A DNA stretch of 64,000 bases from Marinobacter goseongensis (GTDB lineage: Bacteria; Pseudomonadota; Gammaproteobacteria; Pseudomonadales; Oleiphilaceae). The stretch covers positions 1 to 64,000 of the forward strand of contig NZ_JAKZAI010000008.1 of NCBI RefSeq assembly GCF_023156235.1, in the 5' to 3' direction. A program made the position numbers and the translations under genes. Shown here piece after piece: positions 17,245 to 25,621 of this stretch (position 1 is the first letter of the stretch; every line of letters begins with the position of its first letter). The notes under the pieces were generated by a model. That model was not told the origin of the DNA and did no database searches. It worked only from the letters and a program-made list of their open reading frames with translations.

Positions 17245-18759
17245 ATGCATGATGAGCAGTCCGCAGGCAGCCCGGAGCATCAGTCGCCGGCGTTTTTCAA
17301 CAAGCTGACGGGCAGTGTGCCGGGGATCATTTTCACCTACTGGCTGAGCGCGGACGCGCTTGAGCATAGTTACCCTTATGTCAGCGATAAACTGAAGGAT
17401 CACTTCGGGATCGAGCCGGCGCAGCTGCAAGCCGACGCGGGTGCGCTTTTCGCCATCATCCACCCGGACGACATGGCAGAGGTGCAGAACAGCATCCTCA
17501 ATTCCGCGACGAATCTGGTGCCGTGGAAGTGCCACGCCAGATTGCGGCTGCCCTCCGGGGAGTTCCAGTGGTTCGAAGCCCACTCCGAACCCGAGCGCCA
17601 GCCCGACGGCAGCACATTGTGGTTCGGCCAGTTCCATAACATCCAGCATTACAAGGTACTGGAGGAATCTCTGCGGGAAAGCGAGGCGGAGTTCTCGTTT
17701 CAGGCCGGGTTTCAGAAGCTGATTGCGAAGCTGTCGACTGAGTTCATCAACCTGCACTTCGGCACCATTGATGAGTGTATTGAAGAGCTGCTGGAGACCA
17801 TCGGCGAGTTCTTTGCGGTGGATCGCTCCTACCTCTACGAATTTTCCGATGACTATCTGGCCATGACCAACACCCACGAATGGGTACGATCCGGTGTGCC
17901 GGCGTTGAGAGACAGCCAGCAGAACGTGCCGATTCAGGACTTCCACTGGTGGCACCGGCAGATCGACGCCATGGTGCACAACAGCCGGGTGGTGTTTATT
18001 CCGGACGTTTCCCGACTGCCGCCGGAGGCCAGTGAAGAAAAGGCACTGCTGGAGGAACAGGGGGTGCATTCCATGTTCTGTGTACCGGTGACCATCCGTG
18101 GCCGGGTGACCGGGTTTTTCGGGGTGGATTCCCTGAGTCCGCGCCAGTGGCGGGAGGATCAGGCGGATCTGCTGACCATTGTCTCCGGCCTGTTATCGGG
18201 CTCATTGGAGCGGCATCGTCTGGAGCAGGAGCTGTTGCATCAGTCCATCCGGGACCCCCTGACGGGCCTGCATAACCGTCGTTATCTGATGCCGCGGCTA
18301 TACGAGATGCTGGGCAGCGCAGTGCGGCATCACAACACCTTTGCCATCGCCATGTTCGACATTGATCACTTCAAGCAGATCAATGACACCCACGGGCACC
18401 TTGGCGGGGATTTCGTGCTGACGGAGTTTGCGAGGATTCTGGAGCATACCACCCGTTCCACCGACGTGGTTGCCCGGTTTGGCGGGGAAGAGTTCGTGGT
18501 GGCCTTTGTATTGGACGAAGCCGATGAGGTGACAACCCTGGTGGGCCGAATACTGAGGGCGGTTCGCAAACACCCGTTTGTGTTCGAGGGGTTGCCGATT
18601 GACGTCACTGTCAGTGCCGGTATTGCAGGCGTAATCGATATGCCGTCGGTGCCGTCCACGCCCGATCCGGTCATCGGTAAGGCGGACCACCATCTGTATA
18701 TTGCCAAACAGGCAGGCCGGGATTGCTTCGTGGATGCATCAGGAGTTATCCGCATATAA
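17245..18759 (+). CDS. PAS-GAF-GGDEF diguanylate cyclase
   Basis: About 504 residues from ATG 17245, with GGATGGAG eleven bases ahead; a TTG at 17200 would add 15 residues without a ribosome site. Order: a PAS domain in the first 130 residues (VSDKLKDHFGIEP, then WFEAHSEPE), a GAF domain about 170-330 (EELLETIGEFFAVDRSYLYEF, then FCVPVTIRGRVTGFFGVDS), and a GGDEF domain with GGEEF at about 413-417. The RSTD inhibitory site is intact five residues ahead, so c-di-GMP synthesis with product inhibition is expected. Cytoplasmic; the sensed ligand is unknown. Confidence 0.9.
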   Translation: MHDEQSAGSPEHQSPAFFNKLTGSVPGIIFTYWLSADALEHSYPYVSDKLKDHFGIEPAQLQADAGALFAIIHPDDMAEVQNSILNSATNLVPWKCHARLRLPSGEFQWFEAHSEPERQPDGSTLWFGQFHNIQHYKVLEESLRESEAEFSFQAGFQKLIAKLSTEFINLHFGTIDECIEELLETIGEFFAVDRSYLYEFSDDYLAMTNTHEWVRSGVPALRDSQQNVPIQDFHWWHRQIDAMVHNSRVVFIPDVSRLPPEASEEKALLEEQGVHSMFCVPVTIRGRVTGFFGVDSLSPRQWREDQADLLTIVSGLLSGSLERHRLEQELLHQSIRDPLTGLHNRRYLMPRLYEMLGSAVRHHNTFAIAMFDIDHFKQINDTHGHLGGDFVLTEFARILEHTTRSTDVVARFGGEEFVVAFVLDEADEVTTLVGRILRAVRKHPFVFEGLPIDVTVSAGIAGVIDMPSVPSTPDPVIGKADHHLYIAKQAGRDCFVDASGVIRI

Positions 18760-18837
18760 GAAAAGATCATTTCACCTCATATTCAAAAACGGTATATGCT
18801 TATATCCTAAATATCGTTTTCACGCCGAGGTGAGCCC

Positions 18838-19704
18838 ATGAACCGTCCTCTGGTTCAGCATTTTTTCGACGAACCGACCAATACCTTCAGCTACGTGGTC
18901 CGTGACCCCGACAGTGACGCCTGTGCAATCATCGATTCGGTGCTGGACTTCGACTACGCCGCCGGCCGCACCGACGTGCGCTCTGCCGATGCCATCGTCG
19001 ACCACGTTCGTCGTGAAGGGCTGACGGTGGAGTGGATTCTGGAAACCCACGTGCACGCGGATCACCTGTCGGCGGCACCGTATCTTCATGAGCGGTTGGG
19101 TGGCCGCACCGGAATTGGCGCCCACATCGTTGAGGTGCAGGCCATATTCGGTAAGGCCTTCAACGCCGGCACCGACTTTGCCCGGGATGGCAGCCAGTTT
19201 GACCGGCTGTTCAGGGAAGGCGACCGGTTGGAGATCGGCAACCTCAACGTCGAGGTTTTGCACACCCCCGGCCACACGCCGGCTTGCCTGACCTACGTGA
19301 TCGGTGACGCCGCGTTTGTCGGTGACACCCTGTTCATGCCCGATTACGGCACCGCCCGCTGTGACTTCCCCGGTGGCGACGCCCGAACCCTGTACCGTTC
19401 GATCCGGAAGGTGCTGGCTCTGCCGCCGGAAACCCGGATCTTCCTGTGCCACGACTACAAGGCGCCGGAACGGGAAACCTATCAGCACATGACCACGGTG
19501 GCGGAGCAACGACGGCAGAACGTGCACGTTCACGAGGGCGTCACCGAAGACGAGTTCGTGCGGATGCGTACCGAACGGGATGCCACCCTGGACATGCCCC
19601 GGCTGATTCTGCCGTCGGTGCAGGTCAATATGCGGGCCGGCCACCTGCCGCCGGCAGAAGACAATGGGCAGGTGTACCTCAAAGTGCCGGTCAACCTGTT
19701 CTGA
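18838..19704 (+). CDS. Persulfide dioxygenase-like metallo-beta-lactamase-fold protein
   Basis: 288 residues. Metal ligands are in THVHADHLSAAPYL (HxHxDH), HTPGHTPACLTYV and FVGDTLFMPDYGTARCDFPGGD, the pattern of ETHE1/Blh-type persulfide dioxygenases. These oxidise glutathione persulfide to sulfite, with a single iron. The C-terminal segment (DYKAPERETYQHMTTV, then MPRLILPSVQVNMRAGHLP) is typical of the bacterial Blh/PDO group. It starts at ATG 18838 behind GAGGTGAG, with an AT-rich region (18770-18815) that may hold the promoter and a sulfide-sensor operator. A SulP transporter follows seven bases later, which suggests sulfite or sulfate export. Confidence 0.85.
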   Translation: MNRPLVQHFFDEPTNTFSYVVRDPDSDACAIIDSVLDFDYAAGRTDVRSADAIVDHVRREGLTVEWILETHVHADHLSAAPYLHERLGGRTGIGAHIVEVQAIFGKAFNAGTDFARDGSQFDRLFREGDRLEIGNLNVEVLHTPGHTPACLTYVIGDAAFVGDTLFMPDYGTARCDFPGGDARTLYRSIRKVLALPPETRIFLCHDYKAPERETYQHMTTVAEQRRQNVHVHEGVTEDEFVRMRTERDATLDMPRLILPSVQVNMRAGHLPPAEDNGQVYLKVPVNLF

Positions 19705-19711
19705 GCCCCTC

Positions 19712-21448
19712 ATGAGCCTGAAACGTCACCTTCCGCTGCTGCAATGGCTGCCGCAGTATCGTAAAGAACAGGCGGCCAGCGACCTGGTAGCCGCGGTGAT
19801 CGTCACCGTTATGCTGATTCCCCAGTCGCTGGCGTATGCCTTGCTGGCCGGGTTGCCCGCGCAGGTGGGCCTGTACGCCAGCATTCTGCCGTTGGTGCTC
19901 TACGCCGTGTTCGGCACCAGCCGCACCCTGTCGGTTGGTCCGGTGGCAGTGGTGGCGCTGATGACGGCGGCGGCGCTGGCACCGATTGCCGCGCCGGGCA
20001 GTCCGGAGTATCTGGCGGGTGCGGTGCTGCTGGCGGTCATGTCAGGCCTGATGCTGACCGCCATGGGGCTGATGAAGCTGGGCTTCTTGGCGAATTTCCT
20101 CAGCCACCCGGTGATTTCCGGCTTTATCACCGCCTCGGGGATGGTGATTGCGGCCAGCCAGCTCAAGCATCTGCTGGGCGTTGAGGCGTCCGGCCACAAT
20201 CTGCTGGAGATTGGCGAGTCGCTGGCGGACAACCTGGGCCAGACTCACGGGCCGACGTTAATGATGGGGGCCGGCACTCTGCTGTTCCTGATATTCGCCC
20301 GCACCCGCCTCAAATCGATACTGGTGAGGCTCGGCGCCGGCATCCGGGCGGCCGACATCGCCACCAAAACCGCGCCGATTCTTGCGGTTCTGGTGACCAC
20401 CCTGCTTGCCTGGGGGCTCGGTCTCGGGGCTCACGGCATCAGCCTGGTGGGCGAAGTGCCCTCCGGTTTGCCGCAACTGACCCTGCCGCCCATGGACGTT
20501 GCGGTCTGGAAACAACTGGCAGTGGGTGCATTGCTGATCAGCGTTGTAGGCTTTGTAGAGTCGGTATCGGTGGGGCAGACGCTGGCGGCCAAACGGCGTC
20601 AGCGTCTCGACCCGGACCAGGAACTGATTGGCCTTGGTGCTGCCAATCTGGGCGCGGGTTTGTCCGGTGGCATGCCAGTGACCGGCGGATTCTCCCGCTC
20701 GGTGGTGAACTTTGATGCCGGCGCACAAACGCCGGCGGCGGGGGCCTACACCGCGGTGGGAATCGCGCTGGCAACGCTGGTGCTGACGCCGGCCATCGCC
20801 TACTTACCGACCACAACGCTGGCCGCCACGATCATTGTCGCCGTCGCCACACTGATCGACTTCCCGGCGTTGCGGCGCACCTGGCGTTATTCCCGCCCCG
20901 ACTTCGGCGCCATGCTGGCGACCATTGTGCTGACCCTGTTGCACAGTGTGGAGGCGGGCATCGTGGCCGGCGTGGGCCTGTCCATCGGCCTGTTCCTGTA
21001 TCGCACCAGCCGGCCTCACAGTGCGTTGGTCGGGCGGGTGCCCGGTACCGAGCATTTCCGCAACATCCAGCGCCATCAGGTGGAAACCAGCCCGCAGGTG
21101 AGCTTTTTGCGGGTCGACGAGAGCCTGTACTTTGCCAACGCCCGCTTTCTGGAAGAAACCGTGATGGATCTGGTCACCCGTCAGCCACAGCTGAAAGATC
21201 TGGTGCTGGTGTGCCCCGCTGTTAACCTGATCGATGCGTCGGCGCTCGAGAGTCTGGAAACCATCAATGAGCGTATGACCGATGCAGGTGTGCGTTTGCA
21301 CCTGTCTGAGGTCAAGGGGCCGGTAATGGACCGGTTGAAAAACACCCAGTTGATCAGCCGCCTTGGCGGTCAGGTGTTCCTGAGTACATTCGAAGCCTGG
21401 CGCACACTGGTGACGCCCGCGGAGATGCCGGTCACCAGCGCACGCTGA
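19712..21448 (+). CDS. SulP-family anion transporter with STAS domain
   Basis: 578 residues from ATG 19712; an upstream in-frame start would overlap the previous gene. The membrane part holds the SulP signature region (AAVIVTVMLIPQSLAYALLAGLP, split across the first helices), plus GTSRTLSVGPVAVVALMT and SGGMPVTGGFSRSVVN. The C-terminal 110 residues form a cytoplasmic STAS domain (FLRVDESLYFANARFLE). SulP proteins carry sulfate, bicarbonate or other anions. Being seven bases after the persulfide dioxygenase, a role in moving the sulfur oxyanion product is a fair inference, but substrate is not shown by sequence. Confidence 0.9.
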   Translation: MSLKRHLPLLQWLPQYRKEQAASDLVAAVIVTVMLIPQSLAYALLAGLPAQVGLYASILPLVLYAVFGTSRTLSVGPVAVVALMTAAALAPIAAPGSPEYLAGAVLLAVMSGLMLTAMGLMKLGFLANFLSHPVISGFITASGMVIAASQLKHLLGVEASGHNLLEIGESLADNLGQTHGPTLMMGAGTLLFLIFARTRLKSILVRLGAGIRAADIATKTAPILAVLVTTLLAWGLGLGAHGISLVGEVPSGLPQLTLPPMDVAVWKQLAVGALLISVVGFVESVSVGQTLAAKRRQRLDPDQELIGLGAANLGAGLSGGMPVTGGFSRSVVNFDAGAQTPAAGAYTAVGIALATLVLTPAIAYLPTTTLAATIIVAVATLIDFPALRRTWRYSRPDFGAMLATIVLTLLHSVEAGIVAGVGLSIGLFLYRTSRPHSALVGRVPGTEHFRNIQRHQVETSPQVSFLRVDESLYFANARFLEETVMDLVTRQPQLKDLVLVCPAVNLIDASALESLETINERMTDAGVRLHLSEVKGPVMDRLKNTQLISRLGGQVFLSTFEAWRTLVTPAEMPVTSAR

Positions 21449-21484
21449 TACACTGAGTGCCCGGTCGAAGAGGGTGAACCATTC

Positions 21485-22144
21485 ATGGGTATGACGGACA
21501 ATCTGTTGTCCACCACTCAGCTGATTGTCACCGCACTGCTGTTTTTCGGCGTGTTGGTGGTGGCGGTCCGCCAGGTGGATTGGCGTGCTCTGCGCAAGGA
21601 CAACGTTCTGCAGCACTCGTTCTTCGGGGCGGCCGTGGTACTGGGGTTTCTCTGGCAGCTGCGGGCGGGTCTGTCGCCGGGTCTGTCGATTCACGTGTTC
21701 GGCATCACGGTGGTCACCCTGATGCTGGGCTGGGGCCTGGCGGTTCTGGCGGGTCTGCTGGCGTTGGTGATCACGGTGATCACCGGGCGTGAGCCGTTGC
21801 TGATGTTTGCCGCCAACGGTCTGGTCACGGTGATGGTGCCAGCCCTGGTCAGCCACGGCATCATGCTGTGGGAGCGCCAACGCAATTTCCGCAATTTTTT
21901 CGCCTACATCTTTGTCTGCGGCTTCTTCGGCGCAGGCATCGCCGTGGCGTGTGCCGGGCTGATGATGTGCATCATGTTGTGGACCGCGGGGGTGTATGAC
22001 TTCAGCGAGTTGGTCCATGAATACATCCGCTACCTGCCGCTGTTCATGATTCCGGAAGGATTTGCCAACGGAGCCTTTGTGACCGGGCTGATGGTGTTTC
22101 ATCCGGACCGTCTCACCACACTGGACCAGCGGCGATACCGATAG
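21485..22144 (+). CDS. CbiM-like (COG3235-type) integral membrane protein
   Basis: 219 residues with about six hydrophobic segments. LSIHVFGITVVTLMLGWGLA resembles the CbiM/NikM-type start of metal-ECF permeases, and the family is often annotated as an energy-coupling factor permease, though no EcfA ATPase or EcfT gene is present. EFANGAF-like residues near the C-terminus (MIPEGFANGAFVTGLMV) are typical. It lies 36 bases after the SulP gene and before a strong terminator, so the three genes probably form one operon. Transport substrate, if any, is unknown. Confidence 0.65.
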   Translation: MGMTDNLLSTTQLIVTALLFFGVLVVAVRQVDWRALRKDNVLQHSFFGAAVVLGFLWQLRAGLSPGLSIHVFGITVVTLMLGWGLAVLAGLLALVITVITGREPLLMFAANGLVTVMVPALVSHGIMLWERQRNFRNFFAYIFVCGFFGAGIAVACAGLMMCIMLWTAGVYDFSELVHEYIRYLPLFMIPEGFANGAFVTGLMVFHPDRLTTLDQRRYR

Positions 22145-22168
22145 AACAAACGGCCAAAAAAACAAAAA

Positions 22169-22197
22169 CCCGCTTTCTTGCGAAAGCGGGTTTTTTT
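22169..22197 (+). terminator. Bidirectional intrinsic terminator
   Basis: Perfect nine-base stem CCCGCTTTC/GAAAGCGGG with a TTGC loop, flanked by AAAAA on the left and seven T on the right. It separates the convergent CbiM-like gene (plus) and DUF1329 gene (minus), so it can stop transcription from both sides. Confidence 0.9.
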
Positions 22198-22235
22198 GTG
22201 TCAGCCCCCTTTTCCGGGGTGTTCAGGCGCCGGTA

Positions 22236-23600
22236 TTAACGGACGCCGGCACGTCTCAGAGCCGCCGGTGTGAACTCGTTGGAGCGGGCTTTCACATTGA
22301 AGGTGTAAGGGTCGTCCTCTTCATTGGTGAGACCCAGGGCAAGGTAGCGACCGGAAAGCAGGTCGTACAGGGTTTCAACGGCGTAGCTTGGCACACCGAT
22401 GTCGTAGCCCTGCAGCATGTGCGCTTCGGCAACGCGCCAAAGCTCACCACGGCCGTCGTAGTGGTCGATCACAGCAATCTGCCAGGAATCCTCGTCCACG
22501 TAGAAGTCACGCTGGCCATAGATATGGCGCTCGCCATCCTTCAGCTTGGCGCGAACGTGCCACACCCGGTGAAGCTCGTAGCGCAGCAGCTCCGGATTGA
22601 GGTGTCCCGGCTGCACGATGTCGTCGTAGCTCAGGCTCCGGTCGGTCAGGCGGTAGGAGTTGTAGGGGATGTACATTTCTTTCTTGCCGACCAGCTCCCA
22701 GTCATAGCGATCGGGTGCGCCGTTGTAGAGGTCGAAGTTGTCGGTGGTGCGCTGGCCGTCGGCCGCGGTACCGGGGCCGTCATAGGCGACCTGGGGGGCA
22801 CGGCGAACCCGGCGCTGGCCGGAATTGTACAGCCACGCGCGGCGGGCCTCTTCAACCTGGTCCAGGGTCTCGTGCACCAGCAGTACATTACCGGCAAGGC
22901 GTGAAGGCGCGGTGATCACCTGTTTGAAGTAGAACAGCACGTTGTCGTCTTTGCCCGGCTCATAATCGGCCAGTGCCACACGGTCGGCCAGATGCTCGGA
23001 GAATTTGACCGGACTGAAATCGCCGTTGGCCTGGGGGGTGACCTGCGCCACGTTACGGATGATGGAGCCGCCGCGATAGCGGGTGATGTGGTTGAAGATC
23101 ACCTCAACCCCTTTCTTCGGAATCGGGAAAGGCACGCCGGTCTGGTAATCCTGCAGGCCGTTGCCATCCGCGGTCAGCGAGACCGTGGTGGCATTTTCGC
23201 CGGCTTTTTTCATCAGCCGGTCCGGGTAGGCGGCGGTGCGCCGGGTCTGGTAAACCGGAATGAAAAAATCGCTGTAAGCGTTGATGGTGGCGATCTGGCC
23301 CGGCGAGAGTCGGTCCTTGTATTCGTCAACATTGCTCTGGTCGATCTTGAACAGCGGCTTGTCGTCCGGGAACGGGTTCGGGTAGATACCCTCCTCCGGC
23401 TGGTCCACCGGTGGCGCGGTCAGCCCGCCGGTCCATGCCGGGATTTCATCGCCGTTGCCGGCTTTTTCGGCGCCGATAGGGGTGAGCTCGTTGCCGAGCT
23501 TGGCCGCTTCCTCGGCGGAAACCGCCGCCATCGCCGCGCCCGAGGTGAACAGGCACATGGCAATGGCACTGCCAATGAGGTGTTTACGGTAGTTGTTCAC
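22236..23600 (-). CDS. DUF1329 family exported protein
   Basis: 454 residues from the GTG at 23600, where AAAGGAG lies seven bases upstream; the longer frame adds 31 odd residues. A signal peptide is visible (KHLIGSAIAMCLFTSGAAMAA). The mature protein has the DUF1329 pattern: ELTPIGAEKAGNGDEIPAWTGG, GVPFPIPKKGVEVIFNH, and GQRDFYVDEDSWQIAVIDHYDGRG split around the barrel. DUF1329 proteins are periplasmic, LolA/LolB-like in fold, and nearly always paired with DUF1302. Here it follows the DUF1302 gene by 31 bases as last gene of a three-gene operon. A role in carrying lipid between membranes is inferred. Confidence 0.9.
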   Translation of the reverse strand: MNNYRKHLIGSAIAMCLFTSGAAMAAVSAEEAAKLGNELTPIGAEKAGNGDEIPAWTGGLTAPPVDQPEEGIYPNPFPDDKPLFKIDQSNVDEYKDRLSPGQIATINAYSDFFIPVYQTRRTAAYPDRLMKKAGENATTVSLTADGNGLQDYQTGVPFPIPKKGVEVIFNHITRYRGGSIIRNVAQVTPQANGDFSPVKFSEHLADRVALADYEPGKDDNVLFYFKQVITAPSRLAGNVLLVHETLDQVEEARRAWLYNSGQRRVRRAPQVAYDGPGTAADGQRTTDNFDLYNGAPDRYDWELVGKKEMYIPYNSYRLTDRSLSYDDIVQPGHLNPELLRYELHRVWHVRAKLKDGERHIYGQRDFYVDEDSWQIAVIDHYDGRGELWRVAEAHMLQGYDIGVPSYAVETLYDLLSGRYLALGLTNEEDDPYTFNVKARSNEFTPAALRRAGVR

Positions 23601-23631
23601 AAGTGACTCCTTTGTGATTGTGGTTCGTGAA

Positions 23632-25539
23632 TCAGAATGAGTAGGAAACGCTGGCCGCAACGAAGTCCCGGTCCGAGATTTCGTTGTAATCACCGCCGAA
23701 GTAGGAGGTGTAGCTGATGGAAGCGGAGTAGGTGTTCTGGTAGTTAGCGTCCAGACCCAGACTCACCGATTTGTTACCTTCCTTGAAGTTGCCGCCCGGA
23801 TCCGGGGCATAGCCCTCAACATCGTGGGTAAAGAACAACTTCGGCAGCAGGTTGATGCCGGCGATGGCGTTGGAGTAATCCAGGGCGAACAGGGTGCGGT
23901 AACCCCAGGAGAACGACGTGGTGAAACCATCAGAGCCACAGTTGGTGGGGTTGATGTTCAACCGGGTGGTTTCGTCGCCGGGTCCTTCGCTGCACAGGTC
24001 GCCGCTGAAAGATGGGCCGTCCAGTGGCACCGGGCCAACGCCAAAGAGCCCCGACCGTCCATAGCGGGCCTCACTCTTGTTCGGCAGGTCGTGCACATAG
24101 GTGGCGCCGATTTCGGCAATGGCGATGAGCCGGCTCGCACCGAACACCCGGTCCACAAAGTGGATCAGGGTAGCCTGGGCCTGGGACACGTTGTAACGGT
24201 CATAACCATCAACGGCCTTGCCGGCGTAATTGAGGTCGGGGTCGTCCTCTCGCACCTGCTGCTCGAGCTTACTTACCACCTGGCCGTCCGGGCCGCGTTG
24301 CTGAAGGCCGCCGTAGATCAGCTCGAACGTGTTCCACTGAATCGGCATGTTGGGGCGGAAGCTGTATTCGGCACCCAGTGAGGTGCCGGTGGGCAGCGTG
24401 GTGTTGATGCTGATGCCGTACAGGTCGATACCCTTCGGGTAATCAATGAAGTAGCTGGGAAAGCGGGTGAACGGCTCGTTGGGATCGTTGATCTGGTTTG
24501 CCGTCGGGCTCTCCGGGTTGCTGACCACGCCGCTGAGGTACGGCAAACGGCTATGGTAGCGGACGTAGTAGAAGCCCAGCTCGGAATCGAGAGCCGGGAC
24601 AAACCAGCGCACGGCGGCGCCGAACTGGTCTCTGTCACCAGGCTCCACGTCGCCCCGCCGGGGCGCCACAAAGCCTTCTTCAAAGGCCTGGGCATCGGGC
24701 ACCTGCCCCGCCAGAAGCACTGGGCCACAGCCGTCCGCCGCGACATCCGCAGACGAGAAATAGGTACCGCAGTCATCCACCCTGAACGGTTCCCATTCGG
24801 TCTGGACGAAGGCCTCAACGTTGATTTCTGGGGTGATGCCGACGGAGGTGTACAGCATATTGACCGGCAGCAGAACGTCTTTTAACTCGGCGCCGGGTGT
24901 GCGGAACGCTGGCACATCGATCGGGTTGATGGTGTTGATACCGCCGAGGATAAAGGTGCTCTCACCCCAGCTCAGTACCTGGCGGCCGTAGCGTACCGAA
25001 ATCGGGGTGTTGCCGGCGTACCAGTCGGTAAAGATGTAAGCGTCCAGCAGATCCGCGCCGGCGGCGTTATCTTTGGCCTCCGGATTGAGTTCGCGGCGTT
25101 GCCCGACGGGATCCACTGCGCGCTCGTTGTCTTTGAGCTCGAAATCGTAGAAGTAGCTGCCACGGATCAGCGCGCCGATCCGGGTGAGATAATCGCTGTC
25201 CGGGCTATAGTCCAGGAAAAGTTCGGACCGCCCCCGCAGGATCTGCGAGTAGGGGTCACCCTTCTCGAAGTTGAGGTTGCCATCGTCAAAATTGTTGGAG
25301 GATGCGCCGGTATTGCTGTAGGCGAATTCGGTACCGAGGTTGCCCTGGGTGATCAGATCCGGGTCCTGATCTTCAACACGCACGCCGATGCCTGCCGTCA
25401 GGGTGGTGCTGAAAGAGGCGTCGATGCCGTAGAGATCAAAACTAAAGGCCATGGCGGAGGTCGACACCATGGATGACAGCGCCGCCGTAGCCAGCGACAG
25501 TCGGGTTCGGGTAAAGCGGGAAGAATTTCTTGTTGTCAT
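23632..25539 (-). CDS. DUF1302 family outer-membrane protein
   Basis: 635 residues from ATG 25539 behind CTGGAG. Signal peptide LSLATAALSSMVSTSAMA, then DLYGIDASFSTTLTAGIGVRV. The body has alternating beta-strand character with many aromatic ends and finishes YSF, the terminal aromatic of outer-membrane barrels. YGRQVLSWGESTFILGG is the conserved DUF1302 segment. Family members are thought to be barrels for hydrophobic compounds such as alkanes, sterols or fatty acids, working with DUF1329 proteins. It lies between the lipase-like lipoprotein and DUF1329 genes on the same strand. Substrate is unknown. Confidence 0.9.
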   Translation of the reverse strand: MTTRNSSRFTRTRLSLATAALSSMVSTSAMAFSFDLYGIDASFSTTLTAGIGVRVEDQDPDLITQGNLGTEFAYSNTGASSNNFDDGNLNFEKGDPYSQILRGRSELFLDYSPDSDYLTRIGALIRGSYFYDFELKDNERAVDPVGQRRELNPEAKDNAAGADLLDAYIFTDWYAGNTPISVRYGRQVLSWGESTFILGGINTINPIDVPAFRTPGAELKDVLLPVNMLYTSVGITPEINVEAFVQTEWEPFRVDDCGTYFSSADVAADGCGPVLLAGQVPDAQAFEEGFVAPRRGDVEPGDRDQFGAAVRWFVPALDSELGFYYVRYHSRLPYLSGVVSNPESPTANQINDPNEPFTRFPSYFIDYPKGIDLYGISINTTLPTGTSLGAEYSFRPNMPIQWNTFELIYGGLQQRGPDGQVVSKLEQQVREDDPDLNYAGKAVDGYDRYNVSQAQATLIHFVDRVFGASRLIAIAEIGATYVHDLPNKSEARYGRSGLFGVGPVPLDGPSFSGDLCSEGPGDETTRLNINPTNCGSDGFTTSFSWGYRTLFALDYSNAIAGINLLPKLFFTHDVEGYAPDPGGNFKEGNKSVSLGLDANYQNTYSASISYTSYFGGDYNEISDRDFVAASVSYSF

Positions 25540-25621
25540 TTCTACTGCTCCAGTTCTTTTATTCTTGGGGCCCCGCACGCACTTTGTTGCGGGGCCCGGG
25601 GGCGACGTTTTAACGTTGCCG

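Noticed and set aside
20804..22165. 453-residue minus-strand frame over SulP and CbiM-like genes
   Set aside because: Same antisense effect, and it crosses two real genes and the intergenic gap.
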